Source: Owenia fusiformis (taxonomy: Eukaryota; Annelida; Polychaeta; Sabellida; Oweniidae). From it: a stretch of DNA of 64,000 bases. Shown here piece after piece: positions 36,170 through 48,000 of this stretch; the first letter of the stretch is position 1, and every line of letters starts with the position of its first letter. Position numbers and translations under genes: made by a program. The stretch lies in assembly GCA_903813345.2 (NCBI GenBank), contig CAIIXF020000457.1, positions 137,513-201,512 of the forward strand, written 5' to 3'. The notes below the pieces were generated by a model that had not been told where the DNA came from, ran no database searches, and saw only the letters and a program-made list of their open reading frames with translations.

Positions 36170-37785
36170 ACTCAACTATAAATGTCTAATTTTTAGACTT
36201 GTATACTCATGAAGTTCCTGACACATCTGAAAAATATCAAATAATACATAGTATTGATCTAGAATAGCGACAACTTTGTTAAAGTCTATACTTTTAAATT
36301 GTTTGGTTTTTATATTTCTGGTTATTTTTTCAAAATAAATGGGGTAGGGGAGATATGTAAGCTCTAATATAATGACAGGCTTTCCAATATACATTTTTAA
36401 ATACCTTAAATCAAAGTAGGCAGGCAAAAGAACAGATTTGATCAAGAATCCGTCAACCAATCAGCATAAAACTCAAGATATAAGGAACTATATGTTATGG
36501 CTAACAGTGGAAATGATGAAAAATGCCAAATTTTGTTCTTCAATGTCTAATTTCTCTACACTAGAATACTAATGAAGGTCCTGAAACATTAATTATAGCA
36601 ATCAATAACACATAAAGAATAGTCACATCTTTGTTAAAGTTTATACTGGTAGTTTGAAGTTATTTTTTATATTTTCCAGTCATCTTCCCTAATAAATGGG
36701 GTAGGGGAGAACTGAAAGCTCTAATATGAACATTGTTTATCTACTATACATTTTCAGTACCTTAAATGGAATAAAACATGTACAAGAACAGATTTAATCC
36801 AAAATGTATCAACCAGTCAGCATAAAACTCAAGATATGAGGATCTATATGTTACTGCTGAAAGCAGCATTGATTAAAAAATGCCAAGTTTTGTCCTTAAA
36901 TGTCTCATTTCTAGCCACTTGAATACCAAAAAAAGTTCTGAAAAATCTTAAAAATATTAAATAACACATAATATTGATAATAGAATAGCTACAACTTTAT
37001 GAAAGTCTATGATTTCAAGTTTTTTTTTTTTATATTTCTCGTTTATTTTCCATAATTGATGGGGTAGGGGAGATCTGAAAGCTCTAATATGAACATTGTT
37101 TGTCTACTATACATTTTCTATACCTTAAATGGAAGAAGACATGCACAAGAACAGATTTGATTGAAAATGCAACAATCAGACAGCATAAAACTCAAGATAT
37201 GAGGAACTATATATTACTGCTGAAAGCGAAAATGATAAAAAAAAAATGCCAAGTTTTGTCCTTAAATGTCTCACTTCTAGCCACTTGTATACCGCTATAG
37301 ATTCTGAAATATCTTAAAAACATTAAATAAACATAATATTGACATAGAATAGCTACAACTTTGTTAAACTTTATAATTTCAAGTTATTTTATTTTTTCAT
37401 ATTTTTCGGTAATTTTCCATAATAAATGGGGTAGGGGAGATCTGAAAGTTCTCATATGAACATTGGTTGTCCACTATACATTTTCTACACCTTAAATGGA
37501 AGAACATATGTACAAGCACAGATTTAATCAAAAATGCAACAACCAGTCAGCATTAAACTCGAGATATAAGGAACTATATGTTAATGCTGAAAGCGAAAAT
37601 GATTAAAAATGCCAAATTTTGTCCTTAAATGTCACATTTCTAGACACAAGTATACTAATGAAGGTCTTGAAACATCTGAGAAACCTTACATAACACAAAA
37701 TATTGATATAGAATAGCTACAACTTTGTTTGAGTTGAACATTTTGACTTCTTGTAGTTTCCATTTTTAGCCAATTTTTTCTAAAA
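36170..37785. repeat. Tandem repeat, about 4.5 copies of a 357-366-bp unit
   Basis: Marker ATAAATGGGGTAGGGGAGA recurs near 36337, 36694, 37056 and 37422. Each copy also has ATAGAATAGCTACAACTTTG, AACATTGTTTGTCTACTATA, CAGCATAAAACTCAAGATAT and TGCCAAGTTTTGTCCTTAAA. Copies differ at several percent of sites. Short open frames differ between copies, so I see no coding signal. Confidence 0.9.
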
Positions 37786-38420
37786 AATTCAAGGTATGTC
37801 TTCTTCGGACCAGTATTTAGATATGTTCGCAAGAGTTATATGCTTCGCAGGCGAAATCCTTTATGCAGGACACCCTAATAGAATAAAAAATACACAGAAA
37901 TTCCATCCAGCTCATAAAGTGATTTTTTCCTTAACGGAGCCTCTTAGAAAATTTTCCACCCCGAGTACAAATCATGTCCAAAGGGCCTATTTTTGAGACC
38001 CTACAAAAAAAATTGCGTGCCCCGTGCACCCCCCGGATCCCCCACTGCTGATAATGTACAGAAACAGGTACAAGATCAAACCACCCGCAATCCACTGACG
38101 GTCATGTGGACACATTGCAGAAAGATGCAAGGACGTTTTTTGTGCAAGGGTTTACAAGGTCAACGCTAAAACAGCAATTACACAGGCCAGTCTTTCGAAG
38201 ATACCGTCTTGACCTGATGCACCGGTGTGTTTAATTTATTCCTCGGTTTAATTTGATTGTAAACGGCTGGCCGATTTTCAGTCAATCAACACTGTGAGCC
38301 TAATAAAAAAGAAATGCATGTCCGTGTGTTAACATCAACGATGTCGCATTATAAGTACAGTAAAAGTCATGTTAAAAAGTTAAAATGTCAGAATCTAATT
38401 GTATCCAAGTACTTTGGAAA
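37786..38420. other. Unique sequence, no gene recognised
   Basis: A 66-codon open frame at 37796-37996 sits at the end of the tandem repeat. It has no motif that I recognise and no support beyond being open. The rest is somewhat richer in G+C than its surroundings. Confidence 0.4.
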
Positions 38421-38500
38421 TCCCAGTATTAAAAGTTTTTAATCCCGATATTAAAAGTTTTTAATCCCGATATTAAAAGTTTTTAATCCCGATATTAAAA
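38421..38500. repeat. 22-bp tandem repeat running into the assembly gap
   Basis: GATATTAAAAGTTTTTAATC plus CC repeats at least three and a half times and stops at the first N. Each unit contains the near-palindrome TTAAAAGTTTTTAA. Confidence 0.92.
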
Positions 38501-39000
38501 NNNNNNNNNNNNNNNNNNNNNNNNNNNNNNNNNNNNNNNNNNNNNNNNNNNNNNNNNNNNNNNNNNNNNNNNNNNNNNNNNNNNNNNNNNNNNNNNNNNN
38601 NNNNNNNNNNNNNNNNNNNNNNNNNNNNNNNNNNNNNNNNNNNNNNNNNNNNNNNNNNNNNNNNNNNNNNNNNNNNNNNNNNNNNNNNNNNNNNNNNNNN
38701 NNNNNNNNNNNNNNNNNNNNNNNNNNNNNNNNNNNNNNNNNNNNNNNNNNNNNNNNNNNNNNNNNNNNNNNNNNNNNNNNNNNNNNNNNNNNNNNNNNNN
38801 NNNNNNNNNNNNNNNNNNNNNNNNNNNNNNNNNNNNNNNNNNNNNNNNNNNNNNNNNNNNNNNNNNNNNNNNNNNNNNNNNNNNNNNNNNNNNNNNNNNN
38901 NNNNNNNNNNNNNNNNNNNNNNNNNNNNNNNNNNNNNNNNNNNNNNNNNNNNNNNNNNNNNNNNNNNNNNNNNNNNNNNNNNNNNNNNNNNNNNNNNNNN
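38501..39000. other. Assembly gap (500 N)
   Basis: Exactly 500 N placed at the edge of a short tandem repeat, so the repeat is the likely cause of the gap and its length is unknown. Confidence 0.99.
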
Positions 39001-39752
39001 TTCCACTTGGTTATCTCGAAATAGAGGATGAGGGGTAACATAAGTAAGTTTTAGAATAATATGACAAACATTATCTTTGTTCTTTTTAAAAACTATAAAA
39101 AGAATTAATAATGAGAATAAATGCTTCATAAGAATCTCAGACGTACGTGCGTTTATTTAGAATTTACAAAAAAACACTAAAATTGACAATAATTTGCCGA
39201 TAAGTACAGATAATTACTCAAATTAAATGTAAAACATTCATAAAATATTACCAGGGTTCTTAAATCTCATTCGTTGATCATTCAAAATGATAGACATGCA
39301 AATTGATTCCGTCATGAATGGCAATAAGCCGATTACGATTATATTACTAAAATAATCAATGTACCATTTTTTATAAAGGTACAAGCTAAGAGAGCAAGTC
39401 CTTACTCTTGAGGTGTCACATATTTTCAAGGCACGTTTTGTAAGTACATCACAGTCACCTATATTTAGAGATATTGTAAGATCTTTTCAATGAGCTTGAT
39501 TCTATTTAAAATAAACAATAATAAAATGTCTCCTAGACATCACATATAAAATTGCATTGAAGTCTCACATGTGTACAAGTAGAACACAAGTCACATCTAA
39601 TATTATTGCTGCATTTGCTTATTATTTATATGTTCTATTTTTAGTTTAAAATTTGACTAATGTCATTTGCTAACCACTAAAGCTTTCTAATTGGTCAAAA
39701 GATGACATCTACACCTGTTGTGATTGGTCATTCTAGCAGTATCATGATTGGT
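39001..39752 (-). other. ds: 3' flank / probable 3' UTR of dachsous
   Basis: Directly downstream of the stop codon at 39753. GATTGGTC or AATTGGTC occurs three times between 39690 and 39755. The nearest AATAAA on the minus strand that I see is near 39151, so the UTR may be about 600 nt. No coding frame recognised. Confidence 0.4.
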
Positions 39753-42059
39753 CTATATTCTTATTTCCTGTTCAGAACCATCTGATGATCCTGCTAATTG
39801 TAATATTGAGTTTTTATACTGACGTGGTTTTTGGGGTGTAGAATGTCCAGAGTTTTTCTCCGATTGCAGTGGGGATATTGAGGGACTCCTAGTTGCTAGG
39901 GGAGATAATGTTGGAGTAAAACTTGGTGAGAATGCTGGGGAAGTGAAACTGGATTCATGGCTAATTGGTGAGCGGGGACTTGACAATGAAGTTAGCAATG
40001 AAGTCCTGTTTGAATTAGTTGCTGATGAGGAAGATGATCCTGACCCCTGACCCCCTGAATTTGGCATATGACCCTCAAGGTCATGTGGGGGGTCTATGTG
40101 TTGCATCCCTAATGTCTTTGGTGGGGCATTAGTTATCAAGGGAGGGGGGACAGTTCTCACTTGAGTTATTGGACTATTCCAGTTACCATCCTGTTGCACT
40201 ATTTTAGTAGGTTGTTTTTTAGGTTGAATGTTCTCATCTTTCAGTCTGGCAATTTCAGCAAAAACATGAGCTAGGGGGTGATACTGCGGTCCCCAGTCAA
40301 GTAAATAGTCCCAGTTATATGAGCCAGAAAACTCTTCCTCCGAATTTATAACACTTGAGAGAGAGCCTGCATGAGATGGCTCTGTCTCCGCTAAATTAAA
40401 CTCTCTAGTACCGTCCATAATTGCGAGATTCTCATCAGCCGCAACCTCACCTAGTTTGGCATAGACAAGGTTGCCAATGTCAAGGCCATCCCCCTCGCCA
40501 CCTCCCTCATCACTAAACTGATGCATAGACTCTACACTCTGAGTAAGTTTGGGTTTATCTGTATTGATCTTAGAAGAGTCAATACCCAGACGGGCAAGAT
40601 AGTCTTTATGATTGCGTACTGAATGTTCAGACATGGCATCCTCATCTTGCTGGATACCAGAGTCAGGCATACCACCACGAAGACCCACCTGGTGGACAGT
40701 ATCCGAATTAATAGCACGTATTTCCTCATCCTCTTGATCAGAGGCTGAACCTCGCCCACTGGAGGCAGAATGTGATTGGTCAGATATATCTGAGGTGGTT
40801 ATATTATGGTTATTATGTCTGGGTGAGTATTGATGAATAGCATTATAACTGGGAGGCGCCTCCTCTCTTGGCGTGTGTGGGGCATGAATGTCAATACCAT
40901 CGAATGAACCAACATAATGATTGTTGGATAGTGGAGTTGGTTGGCGTTTACGTTCACGGCTCCTTATATACATCACAGCAATCACGATTATTAAGATTAC
41001 TGCAATGATGACAAAGACTATAACCAATACTAAGGGGGTTCCACTAAGGGTGGTGGGCTGTATTCGAGGTCCTGGAACACCACAGCCTGAACATTCACGA
41101 TCAATGATACACTTCACTGCAACAAAGTCATCAAGTGAATCAATCTTCCCTGTACTTGCTATGACGAGCATTGTCACTTCATCAACTTGTAACGAGCGTT
41201 TACGTCTTTCTTGAGGAACTTCAAATTGTCGAGACACAAAACGACGTCTCCGTCTGAGACCATCTTGTGATTGGAGATCCTTAACAACTGTGAGGATACC
41301 ATGCGTGGCATTGATCGCGAAATATTCATGTGGATCTTTAAGTGTGTATACAATGACTCCAGATTCTCCACCATCTTGATCTGTTGCTATGACCTGACCT
41401 ATGACATCACCTGCCTTGGCATTACCAGGAACACTAAAACTGTATTCAGTTGTGTCAAATTTGGGAGCATACTCATCTACACTCTCAATGTCAACCTTGA
41501 TTGGTGCTATAGCCCAATGTCCACCTCTGTCTGTAGCTTGCACTTCAAATCTGTAACTATTCCTGGCTTCATAGTCAAAGATCACGCTAGTTTTTACTTC
41601 ACCAGTATGACGATCAATAGAGAAAAACTTTGAGTTGTCTCCTAGTAATTGATATTCAACTAGTCCATAGAAGCCACCATCATTATCAATAGCATTGGCA
41701 GTGAATACAGAAGTTTCTGTTGGTTCATTTTCTCTGACCTCAGCCTGGTACATCATCACGGGAAAGAATGGACGATGCTCATTAACATCTGTCACATTGA
41801 TTATAACTGTTGTCAGGGAGTACTTCTTTGGTTGATCCTGACTGGAGTCCTGGGCTTTGATGATCAAACGATGTTCTGTGGTTTTCTCATGATCAAGGAC
41901 ATCTGCAATCCTGATCCAACCACTTCGAGGATCAATAATGAACAAGTTTTGATCATTTCCGGAGGTGATCTCATACCGTAAGCGCCCATTAGCATCCGTG
42001 TCCAGGTCAGTAGCAACCATTCGTATGATCTTGGAATCCACTTCCATAGTTTCATTTAC
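39753..42059 (-). CDS. ds: dachsous terminal exon: last cadherin repeats, membrane span, cytoplasmic tail, stop
   Basis: Acceptor CATGTTTTGCAG. 768 residues, then TAG. Residues 1-265 hold the last cadherin repeats (linkers DVNEHRPFF and SVDEYAPKF). Two basic clusters, RRRRR (269-273) and RRKR (285-288), precede a short Cys-containing stretch (CIIDRECSGCG). The membrane span is residues 341-365 (LVLVIVFVIIAVILIIVIAV). The tail contains PPSY (402-405), SSGRGSAS (433-440) and a very conserved dachsous block at 581-610. The C-terminus is Ser-rich and ends EQEIRI, without an obvious PDZ-binding motif. Confidence 0.97.
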   Translation of the reverse strand, partial: VNETMEVDSKIIRMVATDLDTDANGRLRYEITSGNDQNLFIIDPRSGWIRIADVLDHEKTTEHRLIIKAQDSSQDQPKKYSLTTVIINVTDVNEHRPFFPVMMYQAEVRENEPTETSVFTANAIDNDGGFYGLVEYQLLGDNSKFFSIDRHTGEVKTSVIFDYEARNSYRFEVQATDRGGHWAIAPIKVDIESVDEYAPKFDTTEYSFSVPGNAKAGDVIGQVIATDQDGGESGVIVYTLKDPHEYFAINATHGILTVVKDLQSQDGLRRRRRFVSRQFEVPQERRKRSLQVDEVTMLVIASTGKIDSLDDFVAVKCIIDRECSGCGVPGPRIQPTTLSGTPLVLVIVFVIIAVILIIVIAVMYIRSRERKRQPTPLSNNHYVGSFDGIDIHAPHTPREEAPPSYNAIHQYSPRHNNHNITTSDISDQSHSASSGRGSASDQEDEEIRAINSDTVHQVGLRGGMPDSGIQQDEDAMSEHSVRNHKDYLARLGIDSSKINTDKPKLTQSVESMHQFSDEGGGEGDGLDIGNLVYAKLGEVAADENLAIMDGTREFNLAETEPSHAGSLSSVINSEEEFSGSYNWDYLLDWGPQYHPLAHVFAEIARLKDENIQPKKQPTKIVQQDGNWNSPITQVRTVPPPLITNAPPKTLGMQHIDPPHDLEGHMPNSGGQGSGSSSSSATNSNRTSLLTSLSSPRSPISHESSFTSPAFSPSFTPTLSPLATRSPSISPLQSEKNSGHSTPQKPRQYKNSILQLAGSSDGSEQEIRI

Positions 42060-45000
42060 CTGCAAAACATGTGATACTTTCATAAGAAGCATGTACTTGG
42101 GAGACATATTTTACCACCATAGAGGTTTAAGTTAACAGGTAGCATACAGTATAGCGCTCTATTGCAACTTATGTTTACTTCAATTCACATGACTAGCATA
42201 TAAGTGGAGTTAAATCAATGTTCTATTGCAACTTATGTTAACTTAGGTGGAGGTATTTCTTAGAAACTATAGAAGCAAATACATACCTGAATGTGATATT
42301 CTGAGCTATCAAAAGTTGGTTGGTTATCATTGATATCTTCAACGATGATTTCAACTATTACTGTAGAATTCAGGGGTGGATCTCCACGATCTTTAGCCAT
42401 GACCACTAGCTCATACATTGCTGTTCTCTCACGATCAAGCTCAGCTATCAGAATTATATCACCACTGGTTTGGGATATTTGGAAAGCGTTGGCAGTGTTG
42501 CCACCAACTATACTGTAGTAGACTTTCTTGTTCTCTATAGAGTCGTCCTGGTCAATTGCTAAGACATTCTCAACAGTCTGGCCTCTCAGGGCATCTTCAG
42601 ACACACTGGCACTGGAAGTAATAACAATATGATTATTTCAAGAGCATGGAATTTTTAGAAGGGTCATGGGTTCTTTTACACTACCTATATTTACTCATTT
42701 TTAAATATTTTAGCTCTTACCTGTATTTTGTGCGTGAGAACTCAGGCGAGTGGTTGTTGATATCTATAACCTGCACTTTAATAGCCACAACTTCAGATAA
42801 AGATGGCGTCCCATGGTCACGTGCAGTCACTACTAGATGTACAGTTGGCTGGGTGGCATCATAAACTATCGTCTTATTGGTATATATGGTTCCTAAAAAA
42901 TTGAGCCATAGGAATATTACACAACAAATTTGATTTGGTTTTATTTTCAATTGTGAATTTCAAGATGATCAGAAGGGTTATGTTAATGCACATTGCACAT
43001 GTGCAATTTTGTATTTTTTTTATTTTTTATCATCATAGGCTACAATATGATATGTGGGTGAAACCACTTTTTATTTTATAATTCCATATACTAGTACATT
43101 GTTTCAGTAATCATGTTTCTCCATACCTGTAAGTGAATTGACAAAAAAGCCATCCTGAGGGAGCATACTGTATGTGATTCTCGCATTCTCACCAGAGTCC
43201 CGATCAGTTGCATTGACCGTTATAAGAGAGTAGTCCTTAGAGGTGAGTTCAGGTATGGTGACTTGATAGGATTGCTGGCTGAATTCTGGGGGTGAGTCAT
43301 TGATGTCTTGTACAAGCACCATTAACTCTGTACTCTCTACATGCTCAGAGTCTGATACCTGAAAGGCAAAAAGGAGGTCTCTATTTAGAAAACAAATTAA
43401 CTATTTTGAAAAAGTGTTGAAGTGATGAGGTCCTTATTCAGAGATTATTGGAAAGTTAGACTGACATCTGACATTTTGTTTTATATCAATGGAAACATAG
43501 AATCTATGGACAGAAGGCACTTTCCTTTGACTTTCTTCTCTCATGTAACTCATTTTTCACATTTCTCACCTCAATCATCAAATTATAGTTTTGTCTGATT
43601 TCGTAATCAAGTTCCTTAGCAACAGAGATTTTGCCACTAAACCTATCAATGCTAAATGTGCCATCAGGGTTGCCTGCTGAAGAGAAGTCATAAGTAAGGG
43701 TTGGCTTCAGATCCACATCATTGGCTGTTACTGTCTTTATAATTGTGCCTAGTTCTGTGCCTACAATTAACAAGACAATATTAGAAATCATAAAATAAGT
43801 AAGCACTTTAAAACCTAATAATTATCTTGACATTATTTGCACATATACTATAAACAATTCAAATCACTATAAATATATCTTTGCAATAAATCTTTTTAGT
43901 AAGAGTTCAATAAATGATGAGATGAGACGACAGAGTGGCTCATAAATATCAAGCAAGGTGAATAAGCAGCACTTACCTTCTTGGACTTTTACAGGTTTGT
44001 ATTGTGGGAAGTATGGAGGATTGTCATTGATGTCTATCACCATAATACGTAATGTACATGTGCTTGACATGGAGGGGTTGCCATTGTCCCTTGCCTCTAT
44101 CTCCAGCCTGAATACAAATGGAGAAACATGAAATATTTTTGATTAGAAAAAATGAAATACGCAAGTCTCTGCAAAGGTGTTTACGAAAATTTCTAGTATA
44201 TGTTTTTATCGAGAATATTCCTAAAATGTTGTAATTTGTACACTGTATAAACTATTTTACTATAAATTGTCTGATGAGCCAACCAGAACAACGGCAACGC
44301 CAAAGCGTAGCGAATCCCATCGAACAGCCATAGATGGCATTTTTACAAACAAAGTATAAAGCAAAAATGGCAGCCATTTTTCAAAATGGCCGCCTTCTAC
44401 CAAAAGTGTCATTAGATCATGTGCCATGCTTATAGTATTCATATACCAAATATGAACAAAATCGCTCCGAGACTTTTTAAGTTATAGTAAAAAACGTTAA
44501 AATGGCGGCCATTTTTCAAAATGGCCACCTTCTACCAAAAGTGCCATAAGACAGTGTGGCGTGCTTATAGTATTTACATACCAAATATAAACAAAATCAC
44601 TCCACTAGGACCACTACTTTTCGAGTTATAGTAAAATACGTTAAAATGGTGGCCATTTTGAAAAATGGTGGCCATTTTGAAAAATGGCCACCTTCTACCA
44701 AAAGTGTCATTAGACAGTGTGCCATGCTTAAAGTATTCACATGCCAAATATGAACAAAATCCCTTCACTACTTTTCGAGTTATAGTAATTAAAAAACATT
44801 AAAATGGCGGCCAATTTTCAAAAAAAATTTCAAAATGGCCGCCTTCTTTCAAAAGTTTCATAGGACAGTGTGTCATGCTTATAGTATTCACATACCAAAT
44901 ATGAACAAAATCGCTCCACTACTTTTCGAGTTATAGTAAAATACGTTAAAATGGTGGCCATTTTGAAAAATGGCCACCTTCTACCAAAAGTGTCATTAGA

Positions 45001-48000
45001 CAGTGTGCCATGCTTATAGTATTCACATACCAAATATGAACAAAATCGCTTGACTACTTTTCGAGTTATAGTAAAATACGTTAAAATGGTGGCCATTTTT
45101 CAAAAAAAATTTCAAAATGGCCGCCTTCTACCAAAAGTGTCATAGGACAGTGTGTCATGCTTATAGTATAAACATACCAAATATGAACAAAATCGCTCCA
45201 CTACTTTTCGAGTTATAGTAAAATACGTTAAAATGGTGGCCATTTTTCAAAATGGCCACCTTCTACCAAAAGTGTCTTTAGACAGTGTGCAATGTTTATA
45301 GTATTCACATACCAAATATGAACAAAATCGCTCCACTACTTTTCGAGTTACAGCAAAAATCGTAAAATAACGAGTAAAGGCCGCCATTTTTCAAGATGGC
45401 TGCCATGTGCTTCTTTAATATCTACATTTCTAGCTTTATTAATGTCCTATATAATTTTTTTACATCTAAAACGTATTGCTATTACAGTTTTACATATTGC
45501 ACTTAAATTACTGTAAATTCGGCACTAAAATGGCCGCCATTTTGAAATGAGTGGCCATTTTGAAAATCGGCTAACGAGCAGAACTTCTACCCCCATAGGG
45601 TATATGTGTACAAAATATGAACAAAATCGGGCCAACGGTATTTGAGTTATTGCCCGGACGGACGGACAGACAGACAGACAGACGGACGGACGGACGGACG
45701 GACGTACCGACGGACGGAGGCGTTCCCTATATCCCTCCGAACTTCGTTCAATGGGATAATTATCATGCTGGTCAAGGTATGAAATGCAAGTCATTAAAGA
45801 TATGGCTGAAGAAATAATAAATACACAAACAGACATATAGTCAACATTCAGTTAACTGATTGAGAATGTAAAGAGATGAGTTGAATATGCAAGAGAAGAG
45901 GATGTTACCTGTACGAGTCCACCACCTCTCTGTCTAGTTTAAGCTTTGTCTTCACGATACCCAGATGTGGCGGGTCAATGATAAATGCTGGGTAACCATT
46001 CAGATTGTTACCGCTCACAATAGTATATGTCACATCACTGTTGATTCCACTATCCAAGTCTGATGCTGACACCTATTGGAAAGATAAACAGTTATAATAA
46101 AGAATTCAAAATATACAACACCAGGCCTTTAATAACAACAATGAGTAAATAATTTAGCATTGTAAGCTTTGTTTATTTAAGATTCATTTTATTTTGAAGC
46201 ATGGAATGTGATATGATTTTTCAAAGAAAATAATTTCTCTGCACAGGAAACACTAAATTTGATAGCATTCTTCTTAGTAATGAAATAAAAGCAATTATTC
46301 ATGATATGAGTGAAATGTGAATAACTTCTTAAAGCAGGTGTTTATTTCCATGTCTTACCTGTGCAACATATGTGCCCTTGTCTTGTTGTTCCCACACAGA
46401 AGAACTGTAACGATCCTGCGTGAACCGTGGAGCGTGATCATTGACATCCTTCAAGTTAACCCACACAGTGGAGTAGCCATAGGCATTGTTTGCAGTTGCA
46501 GCAATGATCAGTCTTAAAGTTTGGTGTATCTCATAGTCTAACTTAGCTGGGTTATTCACCACAATATGACCTGCAAGTGCAATAGAAACATTTGAGAATG
46601 TCAGCAAATATGCTAAAAGAGATGAAAAATAGAATGACCCTGTGGATGAAACACTTCAAAATCTTTTTATTAAACTGGAAAAATATTCACAATAAGAAAG
46701 TAAAGTTATAGAAAGATACAAAAAACAGTTGAAATTTTACCTGTATTTTCTCTAATAGAGAAAGTGTTCTCCTCATTGCCACTAACAAAGCTATAGACCA
46801 GGCTCCCCTGCCCACTGCCCACAAAGTCTGCCGTCACATGTGCCACAGGTGTGTTTCGTGGTACATTCTCAAAGAGGGAGACATTGTACATGAGGTTGCG
46901 AAACCTAATAGTGCCAAGATCAGGTGTGTTGCCTACAGTAATCTCAACCAGACCTGAATATAGAACACAACAGTTAGAACTGCATGATAACAAAAATAGT
47001 AATACATTAATCTACCAAATGAGGGTTGTTCTTGATGTTCTGAAGTAAATGTTCTTTGACAAGGAATATCAATATATTCAACACTGGCATTGTACAAGTA
47101 TAATGTTGACACAAAAGTTTCAAAACTTGACAACAAACAGAAAAATAAAGCTGATTTTAATCCTGAAATTATTTGCATTCTTATATTACATTGACTCCCA
47201 TATTACCTTTGGAGCTGAGCTGAATCTGACCCTGGTCAGCCGCAACTATGTCTAAACGATGAACGCCAACTGCTGCCTCATCCAGAGACCTGGATGTAGT
47301 GATGATCCCTGATTGGCTGTCTAGCTTGAAGTATGTGGATGTTGTAGTATCAGGGTCAAACATGTAACGTACAGTTGAATTTTCTCCAATATCTTTATCA
47401 TCAGCTTCCACCTGGAATTCAAAAGTTTTGATTGGTAAGAAGTGGTCATGTGATCACACTCAGATGTCAGTTGCCCTGATATAACAAAATTCTGTACAAT
47501 AAATCTTATCCAAAGACTAAATTGGCATTCAACCAATATTTAAATACCTCTTCTTGAAATGGTACCAAAAAAACTACCTCACAAAAAGCATTACCTTGAC
47601 AACAAACTGGTCTCTTCCAAGGGTATTAGATATGCCAGCCTGATATGGAATCTTCTTGAAGACTGGTTTGTGGTCATTCACATCCAAGATTGTAACATCT
47701 ACCTTCACTCTGTCAATACGAGGCCCATATAAGCCCCCATCTATTGCCAGAGCTTCAAATGAATAATGAGCGATCTTTTCACGATCAAACTCGCTGAAAT
47801 AAAGAAGGTGTCATTAAAGTCTATTCAAGTTTTGTAGTAGTTGGTGTCATCAAGGGGTTAACCTTTAGCTTTGTAATCATCATGAGATTGCAATGACTGC
47901 ACTGTTTTATCCTCAAAGGTTGTTAGGTTCACATGACTGAGTTGATTTGTGTCAATTTGTGTTTTCTGTATATTTTTGAATGTTTGTGTTATTTTGTATC

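Noticed and set aside
41271-41633. 120-codon plus-strand frame opposite the terminal dachsous exon
   Set aside because: Antisense shadow of cadherin coding sequence; no start context or motif.
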